From assembly GCF_007826885.1 (NCBI RefSeq), contig NZ_ML675578.1:1-64000 (forward strand): a stretch of DNA of 64,000 nt. The letters run 5' to 3'. Both the position numbers and the translations under genes were made by a program. The notes beneath the pieces are model-generated. The model had not been told where the DNA came from. It searched no databases and worked only from the letters and a program-made list of their open reading frames with translations. Positions within the stretch are counted from its first letter, which is position 1, and the number at the start of each line of letters is the position of its first letter. This DNA is from Candidatus Nitrosocosmicus arcticus (GTDB lineage: Archaea > Thermoproteota > Nitrososphaeria > Nitrososphaerales > Nitrososphaeraceae). Below, piece after piece: positions 34,301 through 43,282 of this stretch.

Positions 34301-35731
34301 TCACGAACGCTTATTCTGGACATCAATTGATCGCTTCTTCCACAAAGTAAATCCCTTATGATCTATCAAATCGATATTAAATCTAGTAGCAAGTTCCGAC
34401 CTTATTTTATCAGATTCCGAATAACTTTTCTCAGACCGTAACAAACTTCTTTTGTTTATTTGATCCTCTATCTCTTCGATCTCCTGCTGAGATACTTGCT
34501 GGATTCTCAACCCAGTTATGAACATGAATCTTTTTAACAAGCTAAAAGTCTTGGTTAAGAATTCATTATCTACCGGATTATCCAATGAAAAAAAATTATT
34601 AATCCTTGTAATGAATTTTAAGAATATAGTCATTGCATTTGCAAAATTTAAATCATTATTGAGATATTCTTCAAACAACTCTAGGTAATTCGTTAGCTCA
34701 TTTAACAGGGGTCGTTGAACTAATGCACAATTCTCATAAACAAAAGAGTTCCTGGTTCGAAATTCTAACTCGTAATATGCATTAGAAATCTGATTCCATC
34801 TGCGTTTTGTATCATTAACCACATCTTGTGTATAATCTAGCGGTTTCGTATAATGAGAGGAAAGGCAAAAAAGTCTAATTACGTTTGGTCCAACTTCTTT
34901 TAACAGTTCTGAAATCTTAATTGTATTCCCTATAGATTTTGACATTTTTTCAGAGTTAATGGTCACCATCCCAACGTGCATCCATAATTTCGAGAATTGG
35001 GTTTCAAATAATCCCTCTGATTGGGCAATTTCATTTTCATGATGCGGAAAAATAAGATCCTGGCCTCCGCCGTGTATATCGATATTAACGCCTAGATACT
35101 TTGAAGCCATTACTGAACACTCAATATGCCATCCCGGCCTTCCGCTTCCCCATGGACTCGTCCATGTTGGTCTTGAGGAACTAAATTTCCACAAAGCAAA
35201 GTCTCGTGGATCATCTTTAGTTTCATCAACATCAATCCTCGCACCAGAAATTAGTGATTCTTTGTTCTCTTTAGATAACTTACCATATCCGTCGTAGGAT
35301 CTTACTCTGAAGTAAATTCCATTTAATCCCACATAAGCTTTATTTTTCTCAATTAATTTGCTAATAAAGTCAATGATATCTGGAATATGCTCTGTTACCT
35401 TAGGATATGATGTGGCTCTCATCACGTTTAAGGCATCAAAATCTCTAAAGTAACTTTCCGTATATACTTGAGAAATATGTTCAGCATCAGTATGTTCACT
35501 ACTAGCCTTTGCTATTATCTTGTCATCTATGTCAGTAAAATTTTGTACAAACATCACTTTAGCATTTTGAATTTCCAGGAACCGTCTTAATACGTCGAAT
35601 ACTATTATGGTCCTTGCATGTCCGATGTGGCAATAATCGTAAACGGTAACACCACATAAGTAAATTTTTAACACATCATGGGTTGTATTAATTTCTTCTA
35701 GCTTGTTTGTTAATGTATTGCTTAATTTCAT
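34301..35731 (-). CDS. cysS: Cysteinyl-tRNA synthetase
   Basis: Charges tRNA-Cys. A class I synthetase with HIGH at 35-38 (DYCHIGHART) and KMSKS at 262-266. Zinc ligands include C26 (LCGVTVYD), C205 (WHIECSVMA) and the FPHHENE segment at 228-234. 476 residues is the normal bacterial/archaeal length, with the anticodon-binding helices at the end. The Rieske gene lies 25 nt upstream on the same strand, so the pair may share a transcript. Its presence means this organism does not rely only on the SepRS/SepCysS route. Confidence 0.96.
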   Translation of the reverse strand: MKLSNTLTNKLEEINTTHDVLKIYLCGVTVYDYCHIGHARTIIVFDVLRRFLEIQNAKVMFVQNFTDIDDKIIAKASSEHTDAEHISQVYTESYFRDFDALNVMRATSYPKVTEHIPDIIDFISKLIEKNKAYVGLNGIYFRVRSYDGYGKLSKENKESLISGARIDVDETKDDPRDFALWKFSSSRPTWTSPWGSGRPGWHIECSVMASKYLGVNIDIHGGGQDLIFPHHENEIAQSEGLFETQFSKLWMHVGMVTINSEKMSKSIGNTIKISELLKEVGPNVIRLFCLSSHYTKPLDYTQDVVNDTKRRWNQISNAYYELEFRTRNSFVYENCALVQRPLLNELTNYLELFEEYLNNDLNFANAMTIFLKFITRINNFFSLDNPVDNEFLTKTFSLLKRFMFITGLRIQQVSQQEIEEIEDQINKRSLLRSEKSYSESDKIRSELATRFNIDLIDHKGFTLWKKRSIDVQNKRS

Positions 35732-35756
35732 TTCTAAAGGATTCTCAGCAAGAAGA

Positions 35757-36062
35757 CTAAACGTCTAGATAGATTTCATTTTCTCTAATCTGAACAGGGA
35801 AAGTCGTCAATTTTATGCCCTCCATATAGTCTAGTAGTTCGCCTGTTCTAATATTGTAATGCCAAAAGTGCAGCGGGCACTCGACGACTTCTCCGTTAAT
35901 TTTGCCTGGTGCTAAAGAACCATCCTGATGCCTACAAAGTGCCTCGATCGCGTAATATTTTTTTTTTGAAAAGAATAGAGCTATTCTCTGCCCATTAATA
36001 TTAAGTTCCTTACCACTGCCTTCTTGAACGTCGTCTTTGCTGGCTACTTTAATCCATGTCAT
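35757..36062 (-). CDS. Rieske [2Fe-2S] ferredoxin-like protein
   Basis: A 101-residue small Rieske protein. The two cluster boxes are C43-x-H45 (ALCRHQDG) and C62-x2-H65 (ECPLHFWHYN). It has no membrane anchor, so it is a soluble electron carrier similar to NirD or the ferredoxin parts of ring-hydroxylating oxygenases. It is the first gene before cysS (25 nt apart) and diverges from metG across a 109-nt AT-rich promoter region. The partner oxidoreductase cannot be told from this window. Confidence 0.92.
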   Translation of the reverse strand: MTWIKVASKDDVQEGSGKELNINGQRIALFFSKKKYYAIEALCRHQDGSLAPGKINGEVVECPLHFWHYNIRTGELLDYMEGIKLTTFPVQIRENEIYLDV

Positions 36063-36171
36063 CTAATAATGCATAATACTCCATTAAAAATTATAAATGT
36101 TTTTTTATTTTATCTGGTTCATATACAGTTAAATTAAATTCCATAATTAGAGGTATACAAGATAGGCATAA

Positions 36172-37998
36172 ATGAATAATCTGTCCGAAAACAACAACCA
36201 TAACTCGACTGGTACTCATCAAGATTCTAATGCTCTGAATCCCAGAAATAATGATATCCATGACATCCTAGCAGAGAATGACAAATATAAAAGATCTAAG
36301 ATTCTTATAGAAAAGAATCTTGTAGTTACTTCAGCCTTGCCTTATGCTAATGGCCAGATTCATCTTGGTCATATTGCATCAACATATCTACCAGCCGATA
36401 TTTTCACTAGATTCGTCAGATTGACCGGTAGACTAATTTATCATATTTGTGCTACTGATGATTATGGGACACCTATCCTTATAAAAGCCGAGAAGGAGGG
36501 AAAGACCCCTGAAGAGTATGTTAGAGAATGGAATGAAAGGGACAAAAAAGATTTTGAATCCGTGGGCATTAATTTTGATTATTTTTCAAAGACTAGTTCC
36601 CCTCAAAATATAAAATTTGTGCAGGATGTCTTTATGAAGCTGTATAAGAACAATCACATTAAAGAGGAAATTGTGGTTCAATTTTTTTGTACATTTGATA
36701 ACAAGTATTTACCAGACAGATATGTCATAGGCAGATGTCCATTTTGTAAATCCGAAAACCAATATTCTGATCTTTGTGAATCTTGTGGTAGAGTCCCCGA
36801 ACAAATTCTGGATCCTCAATGTGTCCTGTGTGGAAGACCACCTGTTAAGAAGGAAAGTCTTCATTATTTTTTTAAATTGTCTGATTTTGATAAATCCCTA
36901 AAAATTTGGCTTTCCGATAATAAGAATTTACAAGAGGACGTAGTAAAATATGTTTTAAACTGGATTACTGCAGGTTTGCAGGATTGGGATATTACTAGAG
37001 ATCTAACTTGGGGGGTGCCCATTCCAAAGATTGAAGGATTTCAGAACTATGAAGACAAAGTATTTTACGGCTGGTTTGACAATCACCTATGTTATATTTC
37101 ATCATTTAATACTTTTGCAGAGGCCATCCTTAAGAAAGATGGTAGGAAACTTTGGAATGATTCTGAAATCATTCATTATATAGGAAAAGATATAATCTAT
37201 CATCACTATCTGTTTCTCCCTGCGATCAGACTTGGAATTAAAAGTGAGTACAAATTACCTGATAGAATAGTTACAAGAGGTCATCTACTATTCCAAAATA
37301 GAAAGTTATCAAAGAGTAAAAATTGGTCGATAACTTTGGGAGGATTTACAAAGTCCTTTGACCCGGATTATCTTAGATTCTATTTTTCCACTATTATCCC
37401 ATATTCACAATCTGACATTAATTTTGACTGGGATAGTTTTTATGAAAAAATTAATAATGAGCTTATATCTAACATAGGAAACTTTATCAACCGCACCCTC
37501 TCCTTTACCAAGAAACAATTTGATGGAAAAATCCCTCCAAGAACCATTTTAGACAGTGTTGATAAACAAGCATTGATAGAGATTACACAAATCGCATACA
37601 TTGTAGGCGAATTAATTTTTGGAAACGAAATAGATAAGGCTATGAAGAGGATTCTGCAGTTTAGTACCTTTTTTAATCAGTACTTCCAGTCTAAAGAACC
37701 TTGGAAGTCACGTCAGGAGTCAAATAATTCCATCTGGATATCTGCAAATGCGGTAAGATCAATAGCGATATTATTATTTCCATTCATTCCCACATCTGCG
37801 CAGAAAATCTGGAAGCAATTGGGAATTTCAGAAAACTTATCAGACCAAGACTGGTATTCAGCATCTGAGTTAAGAATCCCTAACGATCATAATATTGGTA
37901 ACGATATAATTCCCATTTTTAAAAGGATTGAAAGGACCGAGATTGAAGATCAAAAAACTGGATTTTTGGATACTGGAATAACAAGGGCGAAAACCTGA
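36172..37998 (+). CDS. metG: Methionyl-tRNA synthetase
   Basis: Charges tRNA-Met. A class I enzyme with ALPYANGQIHLGHIA at 55-69 (HIGH-type HLGH at 64-67) and KLSKS at 378-382. The inserted zinc knuckles are CPFC at 189-192 and CESC at 202-205, with a second pair CVLC at 217-220. 608 residues without the C-terminal tRNA-binding domain. The first 47 residues are an Asn/His/Asp-rich extension that is not part of the fold; translation from a later start would be possible but no better ATG is nearby. nadM follows after 35 nt. Confidence 0.96.
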   Translation: MNNLSENNNHNSTGTHQDSNALNPRNNDIHDILAENDKYKRSKILIEKNLVVTSALPYANGQIHLGHIASTYLPADIFTRFVRLTGRLIYHICATDDYGTPILIKAEKEGKTPEEYVREWNERDKKDFESVGINFDYFSKTSSPQNIKFVQDVFMKLYKNNHIKEEIVVQFFCTFDNKYLPDRYVIGRCPFCKSENQYSDLCESCGRVPEQILDPQCVLCGRPPVKKESLHYFFKLSDFDKSLKIWLSDNKNLQEDVVKYVLNWITAGLQDWDITRDLTWGVPIPKIEGFQNYEDKVFYGWFDNHLCYISSFNTFAEAILKKDGRKLWNDSEIIHYIGKDIIYHHYLFLPAIRLGIKSEYKLPDRIVTRGHLLFQNRKLSKSKNWSITLGGFTKSFDPDYLRFYFSTIIPYSQSDINFDWDSFYEKINNELISNIGNFINRTLSFTKKQFDGKIPPRTILDSVDKQALIEITQIAYIVGELIFGNEIDKAMKRILQFSTFFNQYFQSKEPWKSRQESNNSIWISANAVRSIAILLFPFIPTSAQKIWKQLGISENLSDQDWYSASELRIPNDHNIGNDIIPIFKRIERTEIEDQKTGFLDTGITRAKT

Positions 37999-38033
37999 GA
38001 TGATTATTATTTTGTTAGTTTTTTAAAATTAGA

Positions 38034-38600
38034 ATGACGACGAATATGGCTGCCGCAATGATAGGACGATTTCAACCATTCCATTTGGGACATCTGGAAT
38101 TAGTTCGTCAAATACTAAATGAAAATGATGAAATAATTATTCTGATAGGGAGCTCACAAGCAAATTATACCGTAAAAAACCCATTCACTGCGGGAGAAAG
38201 GATTTGGATGATTAGAGACAGCCTCATTGAATCAAAAATTGACATGTCCAAAGTATTCATGATCAATGCGACTGATGATGAAAACAACGCGAGGTGGTTC
38301 AGCAATATCAGGTCATCAACTCCGCCATTTAAAATTCTTTATACTGGAAACAATTTTGTCAGAACCCTGCTAAAAAAAGAAACCATAATCATCAAAAAAC
38401 CAAGATTGCTAGAAGAAAATTTATTGAAAGGCTCAGTAATTCGGAAATTAATTCTTGAGAACAACTCCAAATGGCAAGATTTGGTTTCTGAATCGGTAAA
38501 AAAAGTCTTTAGAGAAATTGCCGCAGTAGAACGCATTAGAAGCATCCATCAAGCTTGGATGGATTCTCCTTTCTCAGAACCTAAAAAATATGCTGAATAA
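38034..38600 (+). CDS. nadM: Nicotinamide-nucleotide adenylyltransferase
   Basis: Joins NMN or nicotinate mononucleotide to ATP, making NAD or its precursor. The archaeal NadM pattern is clear: GRFQPFHLGH at 11-20 (HxGH-type nucleotidyl transfer motif) and a late RSIHQAWMDSPFSEPKKY. 188 residues is a normal length. The first ATG is 7 codons before the conserved MIGRFQPFHLGH and is plausible, though the internal ATGs at codons 5 or 9 could also serve. It is probably co-transcribed with metG. NAD synthase (nadE) lies about 18 kb away. Confidence 0.93.
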   Translation: MTTNMAAAMIGRFQPFHLGHLELVRQILNENDEIIILIGSSQANYTVKNPFTAGERIWMIRDSLIESKIDMSKVFMINATDDENNARWFSNIRSSTPPFKILYTGNNFVRTLLKKETIIIKKPRLLEENLLKGSVIRKLILENNSKWQDLVSESVKKVFREIAAVERIRSIHQAWMDSPFSEPKKYAE

Positions 38601-39088
38601 TCATCACCAGCTTCTATTTTCTAGGGTCAAATCTGCACCCACAAGCAATAATAATATGATAATACTTGACGCCTGTGTAAAATTTTTCCTAAATATATTT
38701 ATTTTTTTGATGAGATTTTAGATAACTCGATACATAGGAGCTTGAGCTAAGCAAACTACTCAAAGATGATAATAGATCGTTTTAATTTTCGAAATGCGTT
38801 ACGAACTCTACTCTTATGATCCTTAATATGAGAAATACTAATAATCGAATCCAAGATTTAAATGCCTTATGCAATTAACTTCTGGTCCCTGATTTCCTTT
38901 TTGTTATACAGTAACAGTCAAAAGTTCAACCGATCATGCTAAATTAACTAGATTCTTTCTTAATTACCTTTGACAACTAGTATTTTCATAGTTATAATGT
39001 AATCTTAGTCGACATCTAAATCTGGATACCACCCGATTATTCTCATCCTATTTTGAGTTTTATTAAGATAAGAGAGTAGTTAGAAAAG
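38601..39088. other. Intergenic stretch, no gene seen
   Basis: Almost 490 bases between the convergent ends of nadM and egtD. I found no plausible reading frame, tRNA or strong stem-loop. T-rich words near 38696-38710 (ATATTTATTTTTTTGAT) could end nadM transcription. Confidence 0.4.
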
Positions 39089-40069
39089 TCAACATGGTTT
39101 TAGCAATACAAGATTGAACCAATTATTGTTATCAGAAAAAATCTTTTCTATCGATAAACCAGATCGAATTACTAATCTTTGAATTTTATCTTCACTATAT
39201 TTGTACGAGTTTTCAGTGTGAATAGTTTCACCTCGAGATATATGAAATATTTTATCATATCCTAATATTCTGACTTCTTGATCTGATATAGATTTGAGAT
39301 GCATCTCGATGCGATCTTTTTCTTTGTTAAAGAATGCATAATGAACATATTCACGAAGGTCAAAATTACATCCCAACTCCCTATTCATTCGAGTTAACAA
39401 ATTTAAATTAAATTGAGCGGTGTATCCTGCTTTATCGTTATAGGCTGGTTCGATGAGAAATTGATCCTTTATCAGATCAAAACCAACAAGTAGATAGTCC
39501 TTGTCATTCATGTTGAGTCTAACAGCCTTTAAAAAGTCTCTAGCTTCGTCAATTTCAAAATTGCCTATACTAGAACCAAAGAAAATTATTATTCTAGAAA
39601 ATGAATCGAATTTAAAATTGTTCTCAAATAATATATTATTGCAATCTTTGATCCCATTTATGTAATCATTAGGAATACCTTTAATCATTATATTCTCATT
39701 CTGTGTTTCCAGATCAGTTACTACAGAATCTAGGAAATTGAAGGAAATATCAATTGGAAAGTAATAGAGTTTATCTTGTCTTTTCAATATCGTGTCGAAT
39801 AGATGTTTGGTCTTTTTTGAACTACCACTTCCCATCTCTATTAAAATGATCTCTTTTGGAATGTTTTGCAAAATCTTATCTGAATATTCTTCTAGTATAC
39901 TATTTTCTGTTCTAGTTGGATAATATTCAGGTTGAACGGTAATTTGTTCAAATAAATAAGAACCTCTATTATCATATAAATATTTAGATGGTACAGATTT
40001 CTGAATAGGATTAGATAGTCCTTTCAAGATATCGGTTCTAAATTCTTCGTTGTTATCATCCAAATGCAA
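39089..40069 (-). CDS. egtD: L-histidine N-alpha-methyltransferase EgtD-type
   Basis: Probably trimethylates histidine to hercynine, the first step of ergothioneine synthesis. The EgtD layout is clear over 326 residues: QITVQPEYYPTRTE (about 41-55), the SAM motif GSGSSKKT at 80-87, IFFGSSIGNF (family FPGSTIGNF), AYNDKAGYTAQFNLNLLTRMNRELG, and late MHLKS. EgtB, which would add the sulfur, is not in the window, so the final product is uncertain. It has its own promoter (TATA-like ATATAAAT about 25-33 nt upstream) and stands alone, between intergenic sequence and cofH. Confidence 0.85.
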   Translation of the reverse strand: MHLDDNNEEFRTDILKGLSNPIQKSVPSKYLYDNRGSYLFEQITVQPEYYPTRTENSILEEYSDKILQNIPKEIILIEMGSGSSKKTKHLFDTILKRQDKLYYFPIDISFNFLDSVVTDLETQNENIMIKGIPNDYINGIKDCNNILFENNFKFDSFSRIIIFFGSSIGNFEIDEARDFLKAVRLNMNDKDYLLVGFDLIKDQFLIEPAYNDKAGYTAQFNLNLLTRMNRELGCNFDLREYVHYAFFNKEKDRIEMHLKSISDQEVRILGYDKIFHISRGETIHTENSYKYSEDKIQRLVIRSGLSIEKIFSDNNNWFNLVLLKPC

Positions 40070-40093
40070 ATTTTACTTAATGTTTAGGAGTAA

Positions 40094-40102
40094 GATATAA
40101 AT
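40094..40102 (-). promoter_or_regulatory. TATA-like element of egtD
   Basis: Reads ATTTATATC on the minus strand, 25-33 nt before the egtD ATG, fitting a leaderless transcript. Confidence 0.45.
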
Positions 40103-40170
40103 ATTTTTGTTATCAGCGCTTATTCTTACAGACTAATGACCATAGTATCTGCCTTATTTCCGTGCACGAG

Positions 40171-41418
40171 TTAACTTTTCTTAAACCTAAATCTATTCAA
40201 TTTGATCAATTCATTATATGATCCAAATCTGTCAGGATTGATTTTGTCGAGAGAATTTTCTGAATCGATCTCCTCCCTAGTCTTAAAATCTTTTATGATT
40301 TCATATTTAGATGTTCGCTGTGCTGGTATCTTACCTGCCGCCTCGATGATTTTTCGCATATCTACAGGCCTTATAAATTGTCCATACTGCGAGCCCGCAG
40401 AAGTTGATATACTCTCGTTAATTAAACACCCTCCCAGGTCATTTGCTCCAGCACTGAGCAATATTTGGGATAATTTTGGTCCCTCTTTAACCCATGAAAC
40501 CTGAAGATTGTCAATAAAATTATTGAAGAAAATTCGTGAAATCGCATGCATTTTCAAAATTTCTAATCCGTCAGCTCCTGGCCTGATGTTTTTGACTAAA
40601 TGATGATTTGACATTGGAGCGTCGTAGTGAACATAACTCAATGGAACAAATTCTGTGAATTTTCCATGTTGTTTTTGAATATCTCTAATTATCTCTAAAT
40701 GAGCAATAATATCGCTATTGCTTTCGACATGCCCATACATTATTGTGGAAGTGGTTGGTAGGTCAAGCTTATGTGCTGTAGAAATTACATCGATCCATTG
40801 TTCTATGGTAATCCGACCTGGAGAAATCTTGTTTCTTATCTCTCTTACAAGAATCTCCGCTGAGGTTCCAGGCAAACTACCTAGGCCAGCCTCCTTTAGC
40901 ATTTTTAAATAATCATGAATTTTTGTGTTAGATAATGTAGATCCATACAAAATTTCCTCTGGGGAGAAGGCATGAATATGTATATCAGGCAATTCCTTCT
41001 TTATCGCTTTACATATGTCGACGTAAAAAAAGCCATCCATTTTGGGGGGTAATCCTGCCTGGATACATATTTCAGTAGCTCCAAACTGCCATGCTTCTTT
41101 AGCCCTCCTTACTATCTCTTCAATTGGTAAAAGATAACCTTCTTCCACTCTAAAATCTCTGCTGAAGGCACAAAATCCACATTGCTTTATACAGACATTT
41201 GTAAAATTAATATTTCTATTTATAACATAAGTTACAGTTTCGCCATTTGTACGCCTTCGCAGCTCATCAGCAACAAGAGTTATGACGGATAAACTAGGTC
41301 CAGTATCTTCAAACAGCTTTAATGTATCGACCGATGAGATTTCCTTCCCATCTAAAGCCCTTCCAAGGATCGAAGAGATTTCAGGATCAATGTTTCTAAA
41401 TATATTCTCAATATTCAT
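40171..41418 (-). CDS. cofH: FO synthase subunit CofH (radical SAM)
   Basis: With CofG makes F0, the chromophore of coenzyme F420; CofH adds the tyrosine-derived radical part. The 4Fe-4S radical SAM cluster motif is C76-x3-C80-x2-C83 (CIKQCGFC). ICIQAGLPPKMDGFFYVDICKAIK and GRITIEQWIDVISTAHKLDLPTTSTIMYG are typical of the MqnC/CofH branch. 415 residues is normal. It overlaps cofG by 11 nt. The stop-codon end faces egtD. It could be confused with menaquinone MqnE/MqnC, but the adjacent cofG decides the call. Confidence 0.94.
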   Translation of the reverse strand: MNIENIFRNIDPEISSILGRALDGKEISSVDTLKLFEDTGPSLSVITLVADELRRRTNGETVTYVINRNINFTNVCIKQCGFCAFSRDFRVEEGYLLPIEEIVRRAKEAWQFGATEICIQAGLPPKMDGFFYVDICKAIKKELPDIHIHAFSPEEILYGSTLSNTKIHDYLKMLKEAGLGSLPGTSAEILVREIRNKISPGRITIEQWIDVISTAHKLDLPTTSTIMYGHVESNSDIIAHLEIIRDIQKQHGKFTEFVPLSYVHYDAPMSNHHLVKNIRPGADGLEILKMHAISRIFFNNFIDNLQVSWVKEGPKLSQILLSAGANDLGGCLINESISTSAGSQYGQFIRPVDMRKIIEAAGKIPAQRTSKYEIIKDFKTREEIDSENSLDKINPDRFGSYNELIKLNRFRFKKS

Positions 41419-42637
41419 TATTAATAAACTCCTCTTTGACCAAGCCGTATTTATCTATCAACGGTTCTATATAGTCTTTAAGGTCACTGTGCACGAATTT
41501 ACGTGACAAGTCCGAATTAATTATGTATTTTGGATAGACCGGCAAACGTGCCCTTAATGTAAATCCTTTTTTTCTTGTTACTGTACTAACATTCTCAATA
41601 GTAGGCCAAGGTGATTCTGGATTGACATAATCTGGTGTAATCGGTGAAATGCCGCCCCAATCATTGATCCCAGCATCAAGGTAATTTGAATATACATCAG
41701 GGCTTAAGTTGGGCGGAACCTGAAGACTAATACCTTCCAAAATTATTCGAGCTGCTGTAATACATCTTAAAAAGTATGGATATGAAGGCGATTTTGCATA
41801 TTCCATTGGGGTCCCTTTCTTTGGTAAAAAATTTTGCATAATTACTTCTTGAATGTGACCATAATTCTTATTAATATTATTTATTAGTAACAAGGATTCA
41901 ACTACTTCGTCAAAACTTTCATCTATACCTATTAAGAGTCCTGTAGTAATTGGAAAATTAAGTTCACCAGCTGAAACCAATGATTTTAATCTTACTTTAG
42001 GATTCTTGCTTGGAGCTTTTTCATGAGCTTTACCTTTATCAGTCAATCGTTCGCTAGAACTCTCCAGCATCATACCCAAACTTGCATTAGTCGATTTTAG
42101 CATAGACATCTCTTTTTTTGTCAGGCTACCAGCATTTGTGTGAGGTAACATTCCAGTCTGTGAGAGTATTTTATCACTTAAATCTGCCAATAACTCGGAC
42201 AGATTCTTATATCCAAGTACCGTAAGCCACCTTTTGGCCTCTTGATATTTAATCTCAGGTCTCTCACCGGTTACAATCAATACTTCAGTGCATCTTGCTT
42301 TTTTTCCCAGTTTAGCAATTGCTATGGCTTGTGATGGGCTGAGCATAACAGCTTCGGCGTCAGTAGGTTCTTTTTTGTATGTACAATATGAACATGAATC
42401 TTTACACAGATTAATCAAATTGATAAAAACTTTTCGTGAGTATGTGACAAACTTGTCGTCTATCCTGTTACGAAGAAAAGTGGCCAAAATGCTAAGGTCT
42501 TTAATCTCAGCAGTGGACAACAAATCCTTGAGTTCGTAATTGTCAATCGTTTTTTTTTCGATTATCTTATAAATGATTTCGTTCGAATATAATTTTTTTG
42601 ATAAATATTGATGGTTTTGGTTTCCATGTACAGTCAT
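41408..42637 (-). CDS. cofG: FO synthase subunit CofG (radical SAM)
   Basis: The second F0 synthase subunit, acting on the 5-amino-6-ribitylamino-uracil/tyrosine adduct to close the ring. The radical SAM motif is C78-x3-C82-x2-C85 (CKDSCSYC). EVLIVTGERPEIKY, LPHTNAGSLTKKEM and ASLGMMLESSSERL are family segments. 409 residues, with ATG start. It is first in the cofG-cofH pair, overlapping by 11 nt. F420 supports flavin-independent reductases in these archaea. Confidence 0.95.
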   Translation of the reverse strand: MTVHGNQNHQYLSKKLYSNEIIYKIIEKKTIDNYELKDLLSTAEIKDLSILATFLRNRIDDKFVTYSRKVFINLINLCKDSCSYCTYKKEPTDAEAVMLSPSQAIAIAKLGKKARCTEVLIVTGERPEIKYQEAKRWLTVLGYKNLSELLADLSDKILSQTGMLPHTNAGSLTKKEMSMLKSTNASLGMMLESSSERLTDKGKAHEKAPSKNPKVRLKSLVSAGELNFPITTGLLIGIDESFDEVVESLLLINNINKNYGHIQEVIMQNFLPKKGTPMEYAKSPSYPYFLRCITAARIILEGISLQVPPNLSPDVYSNYLDAGINDWGGISPITPDYVNPESPWPTIENVSTVTRKKGFTLRARLPVYPKYIINSDLSRKFVHSDLKDYIEPLIDKYGLVKEEFINNEY

Positions 42638-42755
42638 TTATTTTGAATGAATCTACATAGTGAATCTTTACATTAAAGCCTTACTATGATAAAGTTCAAA
42701 TTGATATTTATCGCGAAAAATATTTCCCAAATAAACAATATACATGCAGCGATAG

Positions 42756-42763
42756 TATAAAAT
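42756..42763 (+). promoter_or_regulatory. TATA box of the B12 mutase subunit gene
   Basis: GTATAAAA-type element about 34-41 nt before the ATG at 42797, giving a short leader. Confidence 0.4.
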
Positions 42764-42796
42764 ATTTTAAGCCCGGGATATATGATATTATAGTAT

Positions 42797-43249
42797 ATGA
42801 CCACTTCATTGATCAAGGAAACTTCAGAGAAGGAAAAATCAAAAGACCTTTCTCAAAAGAAAATCAGGATTTTGGTTACAAAACTGGGATTGGATGGTCA
42901 CGACCGTGGGGCCCTAGTAATATGCAGAGCCCTTAGAGATTCCGGCATGGAAGTAATATATTCCGGATTATTCTGTACACCTGAACAAGTTGTAAAAACT
43001 GCGATTGAGGAGGATGTAGATGTGATTGCGATGAGTTTGCTTAATGGCGCTCACTTGACATTATTTCCGAAAGTTTCTCGTTTGCTAAGGGAACAGAATG
43101 TTCAAAACATATTGTTGGTAGGAGGAGGGGTAATACCCGAATCAGATAAGAGCGAATTAGAAAAGGCAGGCATAACAGGGAATTTTGGACCAGGTACCTC
43201 TCTTGATAAAATTATTGAACATATCGTAAAAAATGTAAAAAAAAATTGA
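42797..43249 (+). CDS. Methylmalonyl-CoA mutase small subunit, B12-binding domain
   Basis: A stand-alone cobalamin-binding subunit of an acyl-CoA mutase. The base-off B12 motif DGHDRG lies at 33-38 (H35 is the cobalt ligand), and the rest is the Rossmann domain seen at the C-terminus of bacterial MutB (GLFCTPEQVVKTAIEEDVDVIAMSLLNGAH, LLVGGGVIPESD). The catalytic large subunit is not in the window. In these archaea the split mutase interconverts methylmalonyl- and succinyl-CoA in the 3-hydroxypropionate/4-hydroxybutyrate cycle. 150 residues, including about 20 charged N-terminal ones. Confidence 0.95.
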   Translation: MTTSLIKETSEKEKSKDLSQKKIRILVTKLGLDGHDRGALVICRALRDSGMEVIYSGLFCTPEQVVKTAIEEDVDVIAMSLLNGAHLTLFPKVSRLLREQNVQNILLVGGGVIPESDKSELEKAGITGNFGPGTSLDKIIEHIVKNVKKN

Positions 43250-43282
43250 TCTATCTATAATGATGTAGATAGACTTTAAGAA

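Noticed and set aside
40171-42637. Reading cofH/cofG as menaquinone-pathway MqnE/MqnC
   Set aside because: The two radical SAM genes are adjacent and overlapping with CofG-specific segments. No other futalosine genes are nearby.
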